Assembly (NCBI RefSeq): GCF_037975245.1
Contig: NC_092580.1
Span: forward strand, 9,275,001 to 9,339,000
Source: Apostichopus japonicus
Taxonomy: Eukaryota; Echinodermata; Holothuroidea; Aspidochirotida; Stichopodidae
DNA length: 64,000 nt
Reading direction: 5' to 3'
The notes below the pieces were generated by a model, which ran no database searches, was not told the origin of the DNA, and saw only the letters and a program-made list of their open reading frames with translations. The position numbers and the translations under genes are program-made. Shown here one piece after another: positions 1 to 12,264 of this stretch. The first letter of the stretch is position 1. Every line of letters begins with the position of its first letter.

Positions 1-16
1 GGTGATCCCTAGGATC

Positions 17-22
17 CACGTG
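17..22. promoter_or_regulatory. E-box/G-box core CACGTG, representative of array 1 units
   Basis: CACGTG is present at unit positions 17-22 in almost every monomer. It is lost in the CCACGGGCACC units (6,717, 8,761, 13,871, 16,061, 18,689, 21,171) and in the terminal edge unit (CACATG). It is a bHLH binding core. Because it lies in every satellite unit, a role as a protein-binding array is possible but not shown. Confidence 0.4.
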
Positions 23-101
23 CACCCCGACTATGAAGTTGGTCCGAGTTTCCATGCCTGAGATATCGCGTTTACAAAGTTCGTCACCATTTCTTCCCTG
101 G

Positions 102-117
102 TGACCTCAAATGACCT
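102..117 (-). promoter_or_regulatory. DR4-type motif, representative of array 1 units
   Basis: TGACCTCAAATGACCT at unit positions 102-117 is AGGTCA-TTTG-AGGTCA on the minus strand: two consensus nuclear-receptor half-sites as a direct repeat with 4-bp spacing. It recurs in nearly every one of about 160 monomers. Exceptions include units with GTGTTCTCAAAT (near 6,527, 8,571, 13,681, 15,871 and 18,499) and a few single-base variants such as ATGTTCTTCG near 1,573. Family knowledge supports the motif; occupancy is inference. Confidence 0.5.
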
Positions 118-586
118 TCGACCGGAACCAAAATCCATGGACTTCCGGTGATCCCTAGGATCCACGTGCACCCCGACTATGAAGTTGGTCCGAGTTTCCA
201 TGCCTGAGATATCGCGTTTACAAAGTTCGTCACCATTTCTTCCCTGGTGACCTCAAATGACCTTCGACCGGAACCAAAATCCATGGACTTCCGGTGATCC
301 CTATGATCCACGTGCACCCCGACTATGAAGTTGGTCCGAGTTTCCATGCCTGAGATATCGCGTTTACAAAGTTCGTCACCATTTCTTCCCTGGTGACCTC
401 AAATGACCTTCGACCGGAACCAAAATCCATGGACTTCCGGTGATCCCTATGATCCACGTGCACCCCGACTATGAAGTTGGTCCGAGTTTCCATGCCTGAG
501 ATATCGCGTTTACAAAGTTCGTCACCATTTCTTCCCTGGTGACCTCAAATGACCTTCGACCGGAAGCAAAATCAATGGACTTCCGG

Positions 587-594
587 TGACGTCA
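587..594. promoter_or_regulatory. CRE-type palindrome TGACGTCA, representative of type II and III units
   Basis: The full bZIP/CREB palindrome TGACGTCA lies at unit positions 3-10 in units with the GACGTCAAAG head, six bases before CACGTG. Type I units have TGATCCCT there. Variants at 4,819 (GACATCA) and 8,469 (GACGTAA) break it. It could be incidental to monomer sequence; nothing in the window shows use as a promoter. Confidence 0.4.
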
Positions 595-3500
595 AAGATC
601 CACGTGCACCCCGACTAAGAAGTTGGTCCGACCTTCCATGCCTGAGATATCGCGTTTACAAAGTTCGTCACCATTTCTTCCCTGGTGACCTCAAATGACC
701 TTCGACCGGAACCAAAATCTATGGACTTCCGGTGATCCCTAGGATTCACGTGCACCCCGACTATGAAGTTGGTCCGAGTTTCCATGCCTGAGATATCGCG
801 TTTACAAAGTTCGTCACCATTTCTTCCCTGGTGACCTCAAATGACCTTCGACCGGAACCAAAATCTATGGACTTCCGGTGATCTCTAGGATCCACGTGCA
901 CCCCGACTATGAAGTTGGTCCGAGTTTCCATGCCTGAGATATCGCGTTTACAAAGTTCGTCACCATTTCTTCCCTGGTGACCTCAAATGACCTTCGACCG
1001 GAACCAAAATCCTTGGACTTCCGGTGATCCTTAAAATCCACGTGCACCCCGACTATGAAGTTGGTCCGACCTTCCATGCCTGAGATATCGCGTTTACAAA
1101 GTTCGTCACCATTTCTTCCCTGGTGACCTCAAATGACCTTCGACCGGAAGCAAAATCAATGGACTTCCGGTGATCCCTAGGATCCACGTGCATCCCGACT
1201 ATGAAGTTGGTCCGACCTTCCATGCCTGAGATATCGCGTTTACAAAGTTCGTCACCATTTCTTCCCTGGTGACCTCAAATGACCTTCGACCGGAACCAAA
1301 ATCTATGGACTTCCGGTGATCCCTAGGATCCACGTGTACCCCGACTATGAAGTTGGTCCGAGTTTCCATGCCTGAGATATCGCGTTTACAAAGTTCGTCA
1401 CCATTTCTTCCCTGGTGACCTCAAATGACCTTCGACCGGAACCAAAATTTATGGACTTCCGGTGACGTCAAAGATCCACGTGCACCTTGATTATGAAGTT
1501 GGTCCGAGTTTCTATGCCTGAGATATCGCGTTTACAAAGTTCGTCACCATTTCTTCCCTGGTGACCTCAAATGTTCTTCGACCGGAACCAAAATATATGG
1601 ACTTCCGGTGATCCCTAGGATCCACGTGCACCCCGACTATGAAGATGGTCCGAGTTTCCATGCCTGAGATATCGCGTTTACAAAGTTCGTCACCATTTCT
1701 TCCCTGGTGACCTCAAATGACCTTCGACCGGAACCAAAATCTATGGACTTCCGGTGACGTCAAAGATCCACGTGCACTACGACTATGAAGTTGGTCCGAG
1801 TTTCCATGCCTGAGATATCGCGTTTACAAAGTTCGTTACCATTTCTTCACTGGTGACCTCAAATGTTCTTCGACCGGAACCAAAATATATGGACTTCCGG
1901 TGATCCCTAGGATCCACGTGCACCCCGACTATGAAGATGGTCCGAGTTTCCATGCCTGAGATATCGCGTTTACAAAGTTCGTCACCATTTCTTCCCTGGT
2001 GACCTCAAATGGCCTTCGACCGGAACCAAAATATATGGACTTCCGGTGATCCCTAGGATCCACGTGCACTACGACCATGAAGTTGGTCCGAGTTTCCATG
2101 CCTGAATTATCGCGTTTACAAAGTTCGTCACCATTTCTTCCCTGGTGACCTCAAATGACCTTCGACCGGAAGCAAAATCAATGGACTTCCGGTGATCCTT
2201 AGGATCCACGTGCACCCCGACTATGAAGTTGGTCCGAGTTTCCATGCCTGAGATATCGCGTTTACAAAGTTCGTCACCATTTCTTCCCTGTTGACCTCAA
2301 ATGACCTTCGACCGGAACCAAAATCTATGGACTTCCGGTGCTCCCTAGGATCCACGTGCACCCCGACTATGAAGTTGGTCCGAGTTTCCATGCCTGAGAT
2401 ATCGCGTTTACAAAGTTCGTCACCATTTCTTCCCTGGTGACCTCAAATGACCTTCGACCGGAAGCAAAATCTATGGACTTCCGGTGATCCTTAAGATCCA
2501 CGTGCACCCCGACTATGAAGTTGGTCCGAGTTTCCATGCCTGAGATATCGCGTTTACAAAGTTCGTCACCATTTCTTCCCTGGTGACCTCAAATGACCTT
2601 CGACCGGAACCAAAATCTATGGACTTCCGGTGACGTCAAAGATCCACGTGCACCCCGACTATGAAGTTGGTCCGACTTTCCATGCCTGAGATATCGCGTT
2701 TACAAAGTTCGTCACCATTTCTTCCCTGGTGACCTCAAATGACCTTCGACCGGAACCAAAATCGATGGACTTCCGGTGATCCCTAGGATCCACGTGCACC
2801 CCGACTATGAAGTTGGTCCGAGTTTCCATGCCTGAGATATCGCGTTTACAAAGTTCGTCACCATTTCTTCCCTGGTGACCTCAAATGACCTTCGACCGGA
2901 ACCAAAATCGATGGAATTCCGGTGATCCCTAGGATCCACGTGCACCCCGACTATGAAGTTGGTCCGAGTTTCCATGCCTGAGATATCGCGTTTACATAGT
3001 TCGTCACCATTTCTTCCCTGGTGACCTCAAATGACCTTCGACCGGAACCAAAATCCTTGGACTTCCGGTGATCTCTAGGATCCACGTGCACCCCGACTAT
3101 GAAGTTGGTCCGAGTTTCCATGCCTGGGATATCGCGTTTACAAAGTTCGTCACCATTTCTTCCTTGGTGACCTCAAATGACCTTCGACCGGAACCAAAAT
3201 CTATGGACTTCCGGTGATCCTTAGGATCCACGTGCACCCAGACTATGAAGTTGGTCCGAGTTTCCATGCCTGAGATATCGCGTTTACAAAGTTCGTCACC
3301 ATTTCTTCCCTGGTGACCTCAAATGACCTTCGACCGGAACCAAAATCTATGGACTTCCGGTGATCCTTAGGATCCACGTGCACCCAGACTATGAAGTTGG
3401 TCCGAGTTTCCATGCCTGAGATATCGCGTTTACAAAGTTCGTCACCATTTCTTCCCTGGTGACCTCAAATGACCTTCGACCGGAACCAAAATCTATGGAC

Positions 3501-4380
3501 TTCCGGTGATCCCTAGGATCCACGTGCACCCCGACTATGAAGTTGGTCCGAGTTTCCATGCCTGAGATATCGCGTTTACAAAGTTCGTCACCATTTCTTC
3601 CCTGGTGACCTCAAATGACCTTCGACCGGAAGCAAAATCAATGGACTTCCGGTGATCCCTAGGATCCACGTGCATCCCGACTATGAAGTTGGTCCGACCT
3701 TCCATGCCTGAGATATCGCGTTTACAAAGTTCGTCACCATTTCTTCCCTGGTGACCTCAAATGATCTTCGACCGGAAGCAAAATCAATGGACTTCCGTTG
3801 ATCCCTAGGATTCACGTGCACCCCGACTATGAAGTTGGTCCGACTTTCCATGCCTGAGATATCGCGCTTACAAAGTTCGTCACCATTTCTTCCCTGGTGA
3901 CCTCAAATGACCTTCGACCGGAACCAAAATCTATGGACTTCCGGTGATCCTTAGGATCCACGTGCACCCAGACTATGAAGTTGGTCCGAGTTTCCATGCC
4001 TGAGATATCGCGTTTACAAAGTTCGTCACCATTTCTTCCCTGGTGACCTCAAATGACCTTCGACCGGAACCAAAATCTTCGGTATTCCGGTGATCCCTAG
4101 GATCCACGTGCACCCCGACTACGAAGTTGGTCCGACTTTCCATGCCTGAGATATCGCGTTTACAAAGTTCGTCACCATTTCTTCCCTGGTGACCTCAAAT
4201 GACCTTCGACCGGAACCAAAATCTTCGGTATTCCGGTGATCCCTAGGATCCACGTGCACCCCGACTATGAAGTTGGTCCGAGTTTCCATGCCTGAGATAT
4301 CGCGTTTACAAAGTTCGTCACCATTTCTTCCCTGGTGACCTCAAATGACCTTCGACCTCCACCAAAATATATGGACTTCC

Positions 4381-5110
4381 GGTGACGTCAAAGATCCACG
4401 TGCACCCCGACCATGAAGTTGGTCCGACTTTCCATGCCTGATATATCGCGTTTACAAAGTTCGTCACCATTTCTTCCCTGGTGACCTCAAATGACCTTCG
4501 ACCGGAAGCAAAATCAATGGACTTCCGGTGATCTCTAGGATCCACGTGCATCCCGACTATGAAGTTGGTCCGAGTTTCCATGCCTGAGATATCGCGTTTA
4601 CAAAGTTCGTCACCATTTCTTCCCTGTTGACCTCAAATGACCTTCGACCTCCACCAAAATATATGGACTTCCGGTGACGTCAAAGATCCACGTGCACCCC
4701 GACCATGAAGTTGGTCCGACTTTCCATGCCTGAGATATCGCGTTTACAAAGTTCGTCACCATTTCTTCCCTGGTGACCTCAAATGACCTTCGACCTCCAC
4801 CAAATAATTTGGACTTCCGGTGACATCAAAGATCCACGTGCACCCCGACCATGAAGTTGGTCCGACTTTCCATGCCTGAGATATCGCGTTTACAAAGTTC
4901 GTCACCATTTCTACCCTGGTGACCTCAAATGACCTTCGACCTCCACCAAAATATATGGACTTCCGGTGACGTCAAAGATCCACGTGCACCCCGACCATGA
5001 AGTTGGTCCGACTTTCCATGCCTGAGATATCGCGTTTACAAAGTTCGTCACCATTTCTTCCCTGGTGACCTCAAATGACCTTCGACCGGAAGCAAAATCA
5101 ATAGACTTCC
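4381..5110. repeat. Type II monomers, first run
   Basis: Units starting at 4,381, 4,673, 4,819 and 4,965 carry the linked type II variants: GACGTCAAAG head, CCGACCATGAAG and CGACTTTCC. The preceding or same unit carries CGACCTCCACC and ATATATGG. The unit at 4,527 is type I and interrupts the run. The unit at 4,819 has GACATCAAAG, which destroys the TGACGTCA palindrome. Variants at four separated positions travel together, so this is a distinct monomer lineage and not random mutation. Confidence 0.85.
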
Positions 5111-5840
5111 GGTGATCCCTAGGATCCACGTGCACCGCGACTATGAAGTTGGTCCGAGTTTCCATGCCTGAGATATCGCGTTTACAAAGTTCGTCACCAT
5201 TTCTTCCCTGGTGACCTCAAATGACCTTCGACCGGAATCAAAATCCTTGGACTTCCCGTGATCCCTAGGATCCACGTGCACCGCGACTATGAAGTTGGTC
5301 CGAGTTTCCATGCCTGAGATATCGCGTTTACAAAGTTCGTCACCATTTCTTCCCTGGTGACCTCAAATGACCTTCGACCGGAACCAAAATCCTTGGACTT
5401 CCGGTGATCCCTAGGATCCACGTGCACCCCGACTATGAAGTTGGTCCGAGTTTCCATGCCTGAGATATCGCGTTTACAAAGTTCGTCAACATTTCTTCCC
5501 TGGTGACCTCAAATGACCTTCGACCGTAACCAAAATCGATGGACTTCCGGTGATCCCTAGGATCCACGTGCACCGCGACTATGAAGTTGGTCCGAGTTTC
5601 CATGCCTGAGATATCTCGTTTACAAAGTTCGTCACCATTTCTTCCCTGGTGACCTCAAATGACCTTCGACCGGAACCAAAATCTATGGACTTCCGGTGAT
5701 CTCTAGGATCCACGTGCACCCCGACTATGAAGTTGGTCCGAGTTTCCATGCCTGAGATATCGCGTTTACAAAGTTCGTCACCATTTCTTCCCTGGTGACC
5801 TCAAATGACCTTCGACCGGAACCAAAATCTATGGACTTCC

Positions 5841-6716
5841 GGTGACGTCAAAGATCCACGTGCACCCCGACTATGAAGTTGGTCCGAGTTTCCATGCCTG
5901 AGATATCGCGTTTACAAAGTTCGTCAACATTTCTTCCCTGGTGACCTCAAATGACCTTCGACCGGAACCAAAATCTATGGACTTCCGGTGACGTCAAAGA
6001 TCCACGTGCACCCCGACTATGAAGTTGGTCCGAGTTTCCATGCCTGAGATATCGCGTTTACAAAGTTCGTCACCATTTCTTCCCTGGTGACCTCAAATGA
6101 CCTTCGACCGGAACCAAAATCTATGGACTTCCGGTGACGTCAAAGATCCACGTGCACCCCGACTATGAAGTTGGTCCGAGTTTCCATGCCTGAGATATCG
6201 CGTTTACAAAGTTCGTCACCATTTCTTCCCTGGTGACCTCAAATGACCTTCGACCGGAACCAAAATCTATGGACTTCCGGTGACGTCAAAGATCCACGTG
6301 CACCCCGACTATGAAGTTGGTCCGAGTTTCCATGCCTGAGATATCGCGTTTACAAAGTTCGTCACCATTTCTTCCCTGGTGACCTCAAATGACCTTCGAC
6401 CGGAACCAAAATCTATGGACTTCCGGTGACGTCAAAGATCCACGTGCACCCCGACTATGAAGTTGGTCCGAGTTTCCATGCCTGAGATATCGCGTTTACA
6501 AAGTACGTCACCATTTCTTCCCTGGTGTTCTCAAATGACCTTCGACCTCCACCAAAATCTATGGACTTCCGGTGACGTCAAAGATCCACGTGCACCCTGA
6601 CTATGAAGTTGGTCCGACTTTCCATGCCTGAGATATCGCGTTTACAAAGTTCGTCACCATTTCTTCCCTGGTGACCTCAAATGACCTTCGACCGGAACCA
6701 AAATCCTTGGACTTCC
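5841..6716. repeat. Type III cassette, copy 1
   Basis: Six consecutive units combine the type II head (GACGTCAAAG, giving TGACGTCA) with a type I body (CGACTATG, CGAGTTTCC, CGACCGGAACC). The fifth unit carries AAGTACGTCACC and GTGTTCTCAAAT (near 6,527), and the sixth carries CACCCTGAC. The next type I unit, at 6,717, reads CCACGGGCACC, losing CACGTG. This ordered variant string recurs at 8,031, 12,995, 15,185 and 17,813, marking a higher-order block. Confidence 0.85.
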
Positions 6717-6862
6717 GGTGATCCCTAGGATCCACGGGCACCCCGACTATGAAGTTGGTCCGAGTTTCCATGCCTGAGATATCGCGTTTACAAAGTTCGT
6801 CACCATTTCTTCCCTGTTGACCTCAAATGACCTTCGACCTCCACCAAAATATATGGACTTCC

Positions 6863-7592
6863 GGTGACGTCAAAGATCCACGTGCACCCCGACCATGAAG
6901 TTGGTCCGACTTTCCATGCCTGAGATATCGCGTTTACAAAGTTCGTCACCATTTCTTCCCTGGTGACCTCAAATGACCTTCGACCTCCACCAAAATATAT
7001 GGACTTCCGGTGACGTCAAAGATCCACGTGCACCCCGACCATGAAGTTGGTCCGACTTTCCATGCCTGAGATATCGCGTTTACAAAGTTCGTCACCATTT
7101 CTACCCTGGTGACCTCAAATGACCTTCGACCTCCACCAAAATATATGGACTTCCGGTGACGTCAAAGATCCACGTGCACCCCGACCATGAAGTTGGTCCG
7201 ACTTTCCATGCCTGAGATATCGCGTTTACAAAGTTCGTCACCATTTCTTCCCTGGTGACCTCAAATGACCTTCGACCTCCACCAAAATATATGGACTTCC
7301 GGTGACGTCAAAGATCCACGTGCACCCCGACCATGAAGTTGGTCCGACTTTCCATGCCTGAGATATCGCGTTTACAAAGTTCGTCACCATTTCTTCTCTG
7401 GTGACCTCAAATGACCTTCGACCTCCACCAAAATATATGGACTTCCGTTGACGTCAAAGATCCACGTGCACCCCGACCATGAAGTTGGTCCGACTTTCCA
7501 TGCCTGAGATATCGCGTTTACAAAGTTCGTCACCATTTCTTCCCTGGTGACCTCAAATGACCTTCGACCGGAAGCAAAATCAATAGACTTCC
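6863..7592. repeat. Type II monomers, five-unit run
   Basis: Units at 6,863, 7,009, 7,155, 7,301 and 7,447 share the type II variants. The run ends in a unit with CGGAAGCAAAATCAATAGAC, a rare boundary variant also seen near 5,095, 10,495, 11,225 and 17,213. The shared boundary implies these runs were copied as blocks and did not arise independently. Confidence 0.85.
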
Positions 7593-8030
7593 GGTGATCC
7601 CTAGGATCCACGTGCACCGCGACTATGAAGTTGGTCCGAGTTTCCATGCCTGAGATATCGCGTTTACAAAGTTCGTCACCATTTCTTCCCTGGTGACCTC
7701 AAATGACCTTCGACCGGAACCAAAATCCTTGGACTTCCGGTGATCCCTAGGATCCACGTGCATTGCGACTATGAAGTTGGTCCGAGTTTCCATGCCTGAG
7801 ATATCGCGTTTACAAAGTTCGTCACCATTTCTTCCCTGGTGACCTCAAATGACCTTCGACCGGAACCAAAATCCTTGGACTTCCGGTGATCCCTAGGATC
7901 CACGTGCACCCCGACTATGAAGTTGGTCCGAGTTTCCATGCCTGAGATATCGCGTTTACAAAGTTCGTCAACATTTCTTCCCTGGTGACCTCAAATGACC
8001 TTCGACCGGAACCAAAATCTATGGACTTCC

Positions 8031-8760
8031 GGTGACGTCAAAGATCCACGTGCACCCCGACTATGAAGTTGGTCCGAGTTTCCATGCCTGAGATATCGCG
8101 TTTACAAAGTTCGTCACCATTTCTTCCCTGGTGACCTCAAATGACCTTCGACCGGAACCAAAATCTATGGACTTCCGGTGACGTCAAAGATCCACGTGCA
8201 CCCCGACTATGAAGTTGGTCCGAGTTTCCATGCCTGAGATATCGCGTTTACAAAGTTCGTCACCATTTCTTCCCTGGTGACCTCAAATGACCTTCGACCG
8301 GAACCAAAATCTATGGACTTCCGGTGACGTCAAAGATCCACGTGCACCCCGACTATGAAGTTGGTCCGAGTTTCCATGCCTGAGATATCGCGTTTACAAA
8401 GTTCGTCACCATTTCTTCCCTGGTGACCTCAAATGACCTTCGACCGGAACCAAAATCTATGGACTTCCGGTGACGTAAAAGATCTACGTGCACCCCGACT
8501 ATGAAGTTGGTCCGAGTTTCCATGCCTGAGATATCGCGTTTACAAAGTACGTCACCATTTCTTCCCTGGTGTTCTCAAATGACCTTCGACCTCCACCAAA
8601 ATCTATGGACTTCCGGTGACGTCAAAGATCCACGTGCACCCTGACTATGAAGTTGGTCCGACTTTCCATGCCTGAGATATCGCGTTTACAAAGTTCGTCA
8701 CCATTTCTTCCCTGGTGACCTCAAATGACCTTCGACCGGAACCAAAATCCTTGGACTTCC
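8031..8760. repeat. Type III cassette, copy 2 (five units)
   Basis: Same ordered variants as the cassette at 5,841 but one unit shorter. The fourth unit head is GACGTAAAAGATCTACG, losing the TGACGTCA palindrome. The GTACGTCACC and GTTCTCAAAT markers (8,571) lie 2,044 bp, that is 14 monomers, from those of copy 1. A CCACGGGCACC unit follows at 8,761. Confidence 0.85.
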
Positions 8761-9190
8761 GGTGATCCCTAGGATCCACGGGCACCCCGACTATGAAGTT
8801 GGTCCGAGTTTCCATGCCTGAGATATCGCGTTTACAAAGTTCGTCACCATTTCTTCCCTGGTGACCTCAAATGACCTTCGACCGGAACCAAAATCCTTGG
8901 ACTTCCGGTGATCTCTAGGATCCACGTGCACCGCGACTATGAAGTTGGTCCGAGTTTCCATGCCTGAGATATCGCGTTTACAAAGTTCGTCACCATTTCT
9001 TCCCTGGTGACCTCAAATGACCTTCGACCGGAACCAAAGTCCTTGGACTTCCGGTGATCTCTAGGATCCACGTGCACCGCGACTATGAAGTTGGTCCGAG
9101 TTTCCATGCCTGAGATATCGCGTTTACAAAGTTCGTCACCATTTCTTCCCTGGTGACCTCAAATGACCTTCGACCGGAACCAAAATCTTT

Positions 9191-10190
9191 GGACTTCCGG
9201 TGATCTCTAGGATCCACGTGCACCGCGACTATGAAGTTGGTCCGAGTTTCCATGCCTGAGATATCGCGTTTTCAAAGTTCGTCACCATTTCTTCCCTGGT
9301 GACCTCAAATGACCTTCGACCGGAACCAAAATCCTTGGACTTCCGGTGATCCCTAGGATCCACGTGCACCTCGACTATGAAGTTGGTCCGAGTTTCCATG
9401 CCTGAGATATCGCGTTTACAAAGTTCGTCACCATTTCTTCCCTGGTGACCTCAAATGACCTTCGACCGGAACCAAAATCCTTGGACTTCCGGTGATCTCT
9501 AGGATCCACGTGCACCGCGACTATGAAGTTGGTCCGAGTTTCCATGCCTGAGATATCGCGTTTTCAAAGTTCGTCACCATTTCTTCCCTGGTGACCTCAA
9601 ATGACCTTCGACCGGAACCAAAATCCTTGGACTTCCGGTGATCCCTAGGATCCACGTGCACCTCGACTATGAAGTTGGTCCGAGTTTCCATGCCTGAGAT
9701 ATCGCGTTTACAAAGTTCGTCACCATTTCTTCCCTGGTGACCTCAAATGACTTTCGACCGGAACCAAAATCCTTGGACTTCCGGTGATCCCTAGGATCCA
9801 CGTGCACCGCGACTATGAAGTTGGTCCGAGTTTCCATGCCTGAGATATCGCGTTTACAAAGTTCGTCACCATTTATTCCCTGGTGACCTCAAATGACTTT
9901 CGACCGTAACCAAAATATATTGACTTCCGGTGATCCCTAGGATCCACGTGCACCCCGACTATGAAGTTGGTCCGAGTTTCCATGCCTGAGATATCGCGTT
10001 TACAAAGTTCGTCACCATTTCTTCCCTGGTGACCTCAAATGACTTTCGACCGGAACCAAATTATATTGACTTCCGGTGATCCCTAGAATCCACGTGCACC
10101 CCGACTATGAAGTTGGTCCGAGTTTCCATGCCTGAGATATCGCGTTTACAAAGTTCGTCACCATTTCTTCCCTGGTGACCTCAAATGACC
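9191..10190. repeat. Higher-order block with long-range copy at 21,601-22,600
   Basis: A roughly 1-kb run of type I units with rare variants (TTTTCAAAG near 9,270 and 9,562, CACCTCGAC, ATTTATTCCC, CGACCGTAACC, AATTATATTGAC, CCTAGAATCC) is reproduced in the same order 12,410 bp to the right, exactly 85 monomers. The right-hand copy is the last well-conserved stretch before the diverged array edge. Confidence 0.85.
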
Positions 10191-10220
10191 TTCGACCTCC
10201 ACCAAAATATATGGACTTCC

Positions 10221-12264
10221 GGTGACGTCAAAGATCCACGTGCACCCCGACCATGAAGTTGGTCCGACTTTCCATGCCTGAGATATCGCGTTTACAAAGT
10301 TCGTCACCATTTCTTCCCTGGTGACCTCAAATGACCTTCGACCTCCACCAAAATATATGGACTTCCGGTGACGTCAAAGATCCACGTGCACCCCGACCAT
10401 GAAGTTGGTCCGACTTTCCATGCCTGAGATATCGCGTTTACAAAGTTCGTCACCATTTCTTCCCTGGTGACCTCAAATGACCTTCGACCGGAAGCAAAAT
10501 CAATAGACTTCCGGTGATCCCTAGGATCCACGTGCACCGCGACTATGAAGTTGGTCCGAGTTTCCATGCCTGAGATATCGCGTTTACAAAGTTCGTCACC
10601 ATTTATTCCCTGGTGACCTCAAATGACTTTCGACCGTAACCAAAATATATTGACTTCCGGTGATCCCTAGGATCCACGTGCACCCCGACTATGAAGTTGG
10701 TCCGAGTTTCCATGCCTGAGATATCGCGTTTACAAAGTTCGTCACCATTTCTTCCCTGGTGACCTCAAATGACTTTCGACCGGAACCAAATTATATTGAC
10801 TTCCGGTGATCCCTAGAATCCACGTGCACCCCGACTATGAAGTTGGTCCGAGTTTCCATGCCTGAGATATCGCGTTTACAAAGTTCGTCACCATTTTTTC
10901 CCTGGTGACCTCAAATGACCTTCGACCTCCACCAAAATATATGGACTTCCGGTGACGTCAAAGATCCACGTGCACCCCGACCATGAAGTTGGTCCGACTT
11001 TCCATGCCTGAGATATCGCGTTTACAAAGTTCGTCACCATTTCTACCCTGGTGACCTCAAATGACCTTCGACCTCCACCAAAATATATGGACTTCCGGTG
11101 ACGTCAAAGATCCACGTGCACCCCGACCATGAAGTTGGTCCGACTTTCCATGCCTGAGATATCGCGTTTACAAAGTTCGTCACCATTTCTTCCCTGGTGA
11201 CCTCAAATGACCTTCGACCGGAAGCAAAATCAATAGACTTCCGGTGATCCCTAGGATCCACGTGCACCGCGACTATGAAGTTGGTCCGAGTTTCCATGCC
11301 TGAGATATCGCGTTTACAAAGTTCGTCACCATTTCTTCCCTGGTGACCTCAAATGACCTTCGACCGGAACCAAAATCCTTGGACTTCCGGTGATCCCTAG
11401 GATCCACGTGCACCTCGACTATGAAGTTGGTCCGAGTTTCCATGCCTGAGATATCGCGTTTACAAAGTTCGTCACCATTTCTTCCCTGGTGACCTCAAAT
11501 GACTTTCGACCGGAACCAAAATCCTTGGACTTCCGGTGATCCCTAGGATCCACGTGCACCGCGACTATGAAGTTGGTCCGAGTTTCCATGCCTGAGATAT
11601 CGCGTTTACAAAGTTCGTCACCATTTATTCCCTGGTGACCTCAAATGACTTTCGACCGTAACCAAAATATATTGACTTCCGGTGATCCCTAGGATCCACG
11701 TGCACCCCGACTATGAAGTTGGTCCGAGTTTCCATGCCTGAGATATCGCGTTTACAAAGTTCGTCACCATTTATTCCCTGGTGACCTCAAATGACTTTCG
11801 ACCGGAACCAAATTATATTGACTTCCGGTGATCCCTAGAATCCACGTGCACCCCGACTATGAAGTTGGTCCGAGTTTCCATGCCTGAGATATCGCGTTTA
11901 CAAAGTTCGTCACCATTTCTTCCCTGGTGACCTCAAATGACCTTCGACCTCCACCAAAATATATGGACTTCCGGTGACGTCAAAGATCCACGTGCACCCC
12001 GACCATGAAGTTGGTCCGACTTTCCATGCCTGAGATATCGCGTTTACAAAGTTCGTCACCATTTCTACCCTGGTGACCTCAAATGACCTTCGACCTCCAC
12101 CAAAATATATGGACTTCCGGTGACGTCAAAGATCCACGTGCACCCCGACCATGAAGTTGGTCCGACTTTCCATGCCTGAGATATCGCGTTTACAAAGTTC
12201 GTCACCATTTCTTCCCTGGTGACCTCAAATGACCTTCGACCGGAAGCAAAATCAATGGACTTCC
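10221..12264. repeat. Alternating type I and type II blocks
   Basis: Type II pairs at 10,221-10,512, 10,951-11,242 and 11,973-12,264 are each preceded by type I units with ATTTATTCCC, CGTAACC, AATTATATTGAC and CCTAGAATCC. The first two pairs are 730 bp apart (five monomers) and the third is 1,022 bp (seven monomers) further. This is a local higher-order repeat with variable block length. Confidence 0.8.

Larger units (their letters stand above)
1..4380. repeat. Array 1, left block: mainly type I monomers
   Basis: Thirty monomers, mostly type I: GATCCCTAGGATCC head, CGACTATGAAG, CGAGTTTCC and CGACCGGAACC (or CGACCGGAAGC). Isolated units carry the alternative GACGTCAAAG head, starting at 585, 1,461, 1,753 and 2,629. 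Scattered private substitutions are commoner here than further right, for example ATGTTCTTCGACC near 1,573 and 1,865, CACTACGAC near 1,775 and 2,067, and CTGAATTATCG near 2,103. The left end is cut by the window, so the true array boundary lies outside. Nothing other than satellite is present. Confidence 0.9.
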
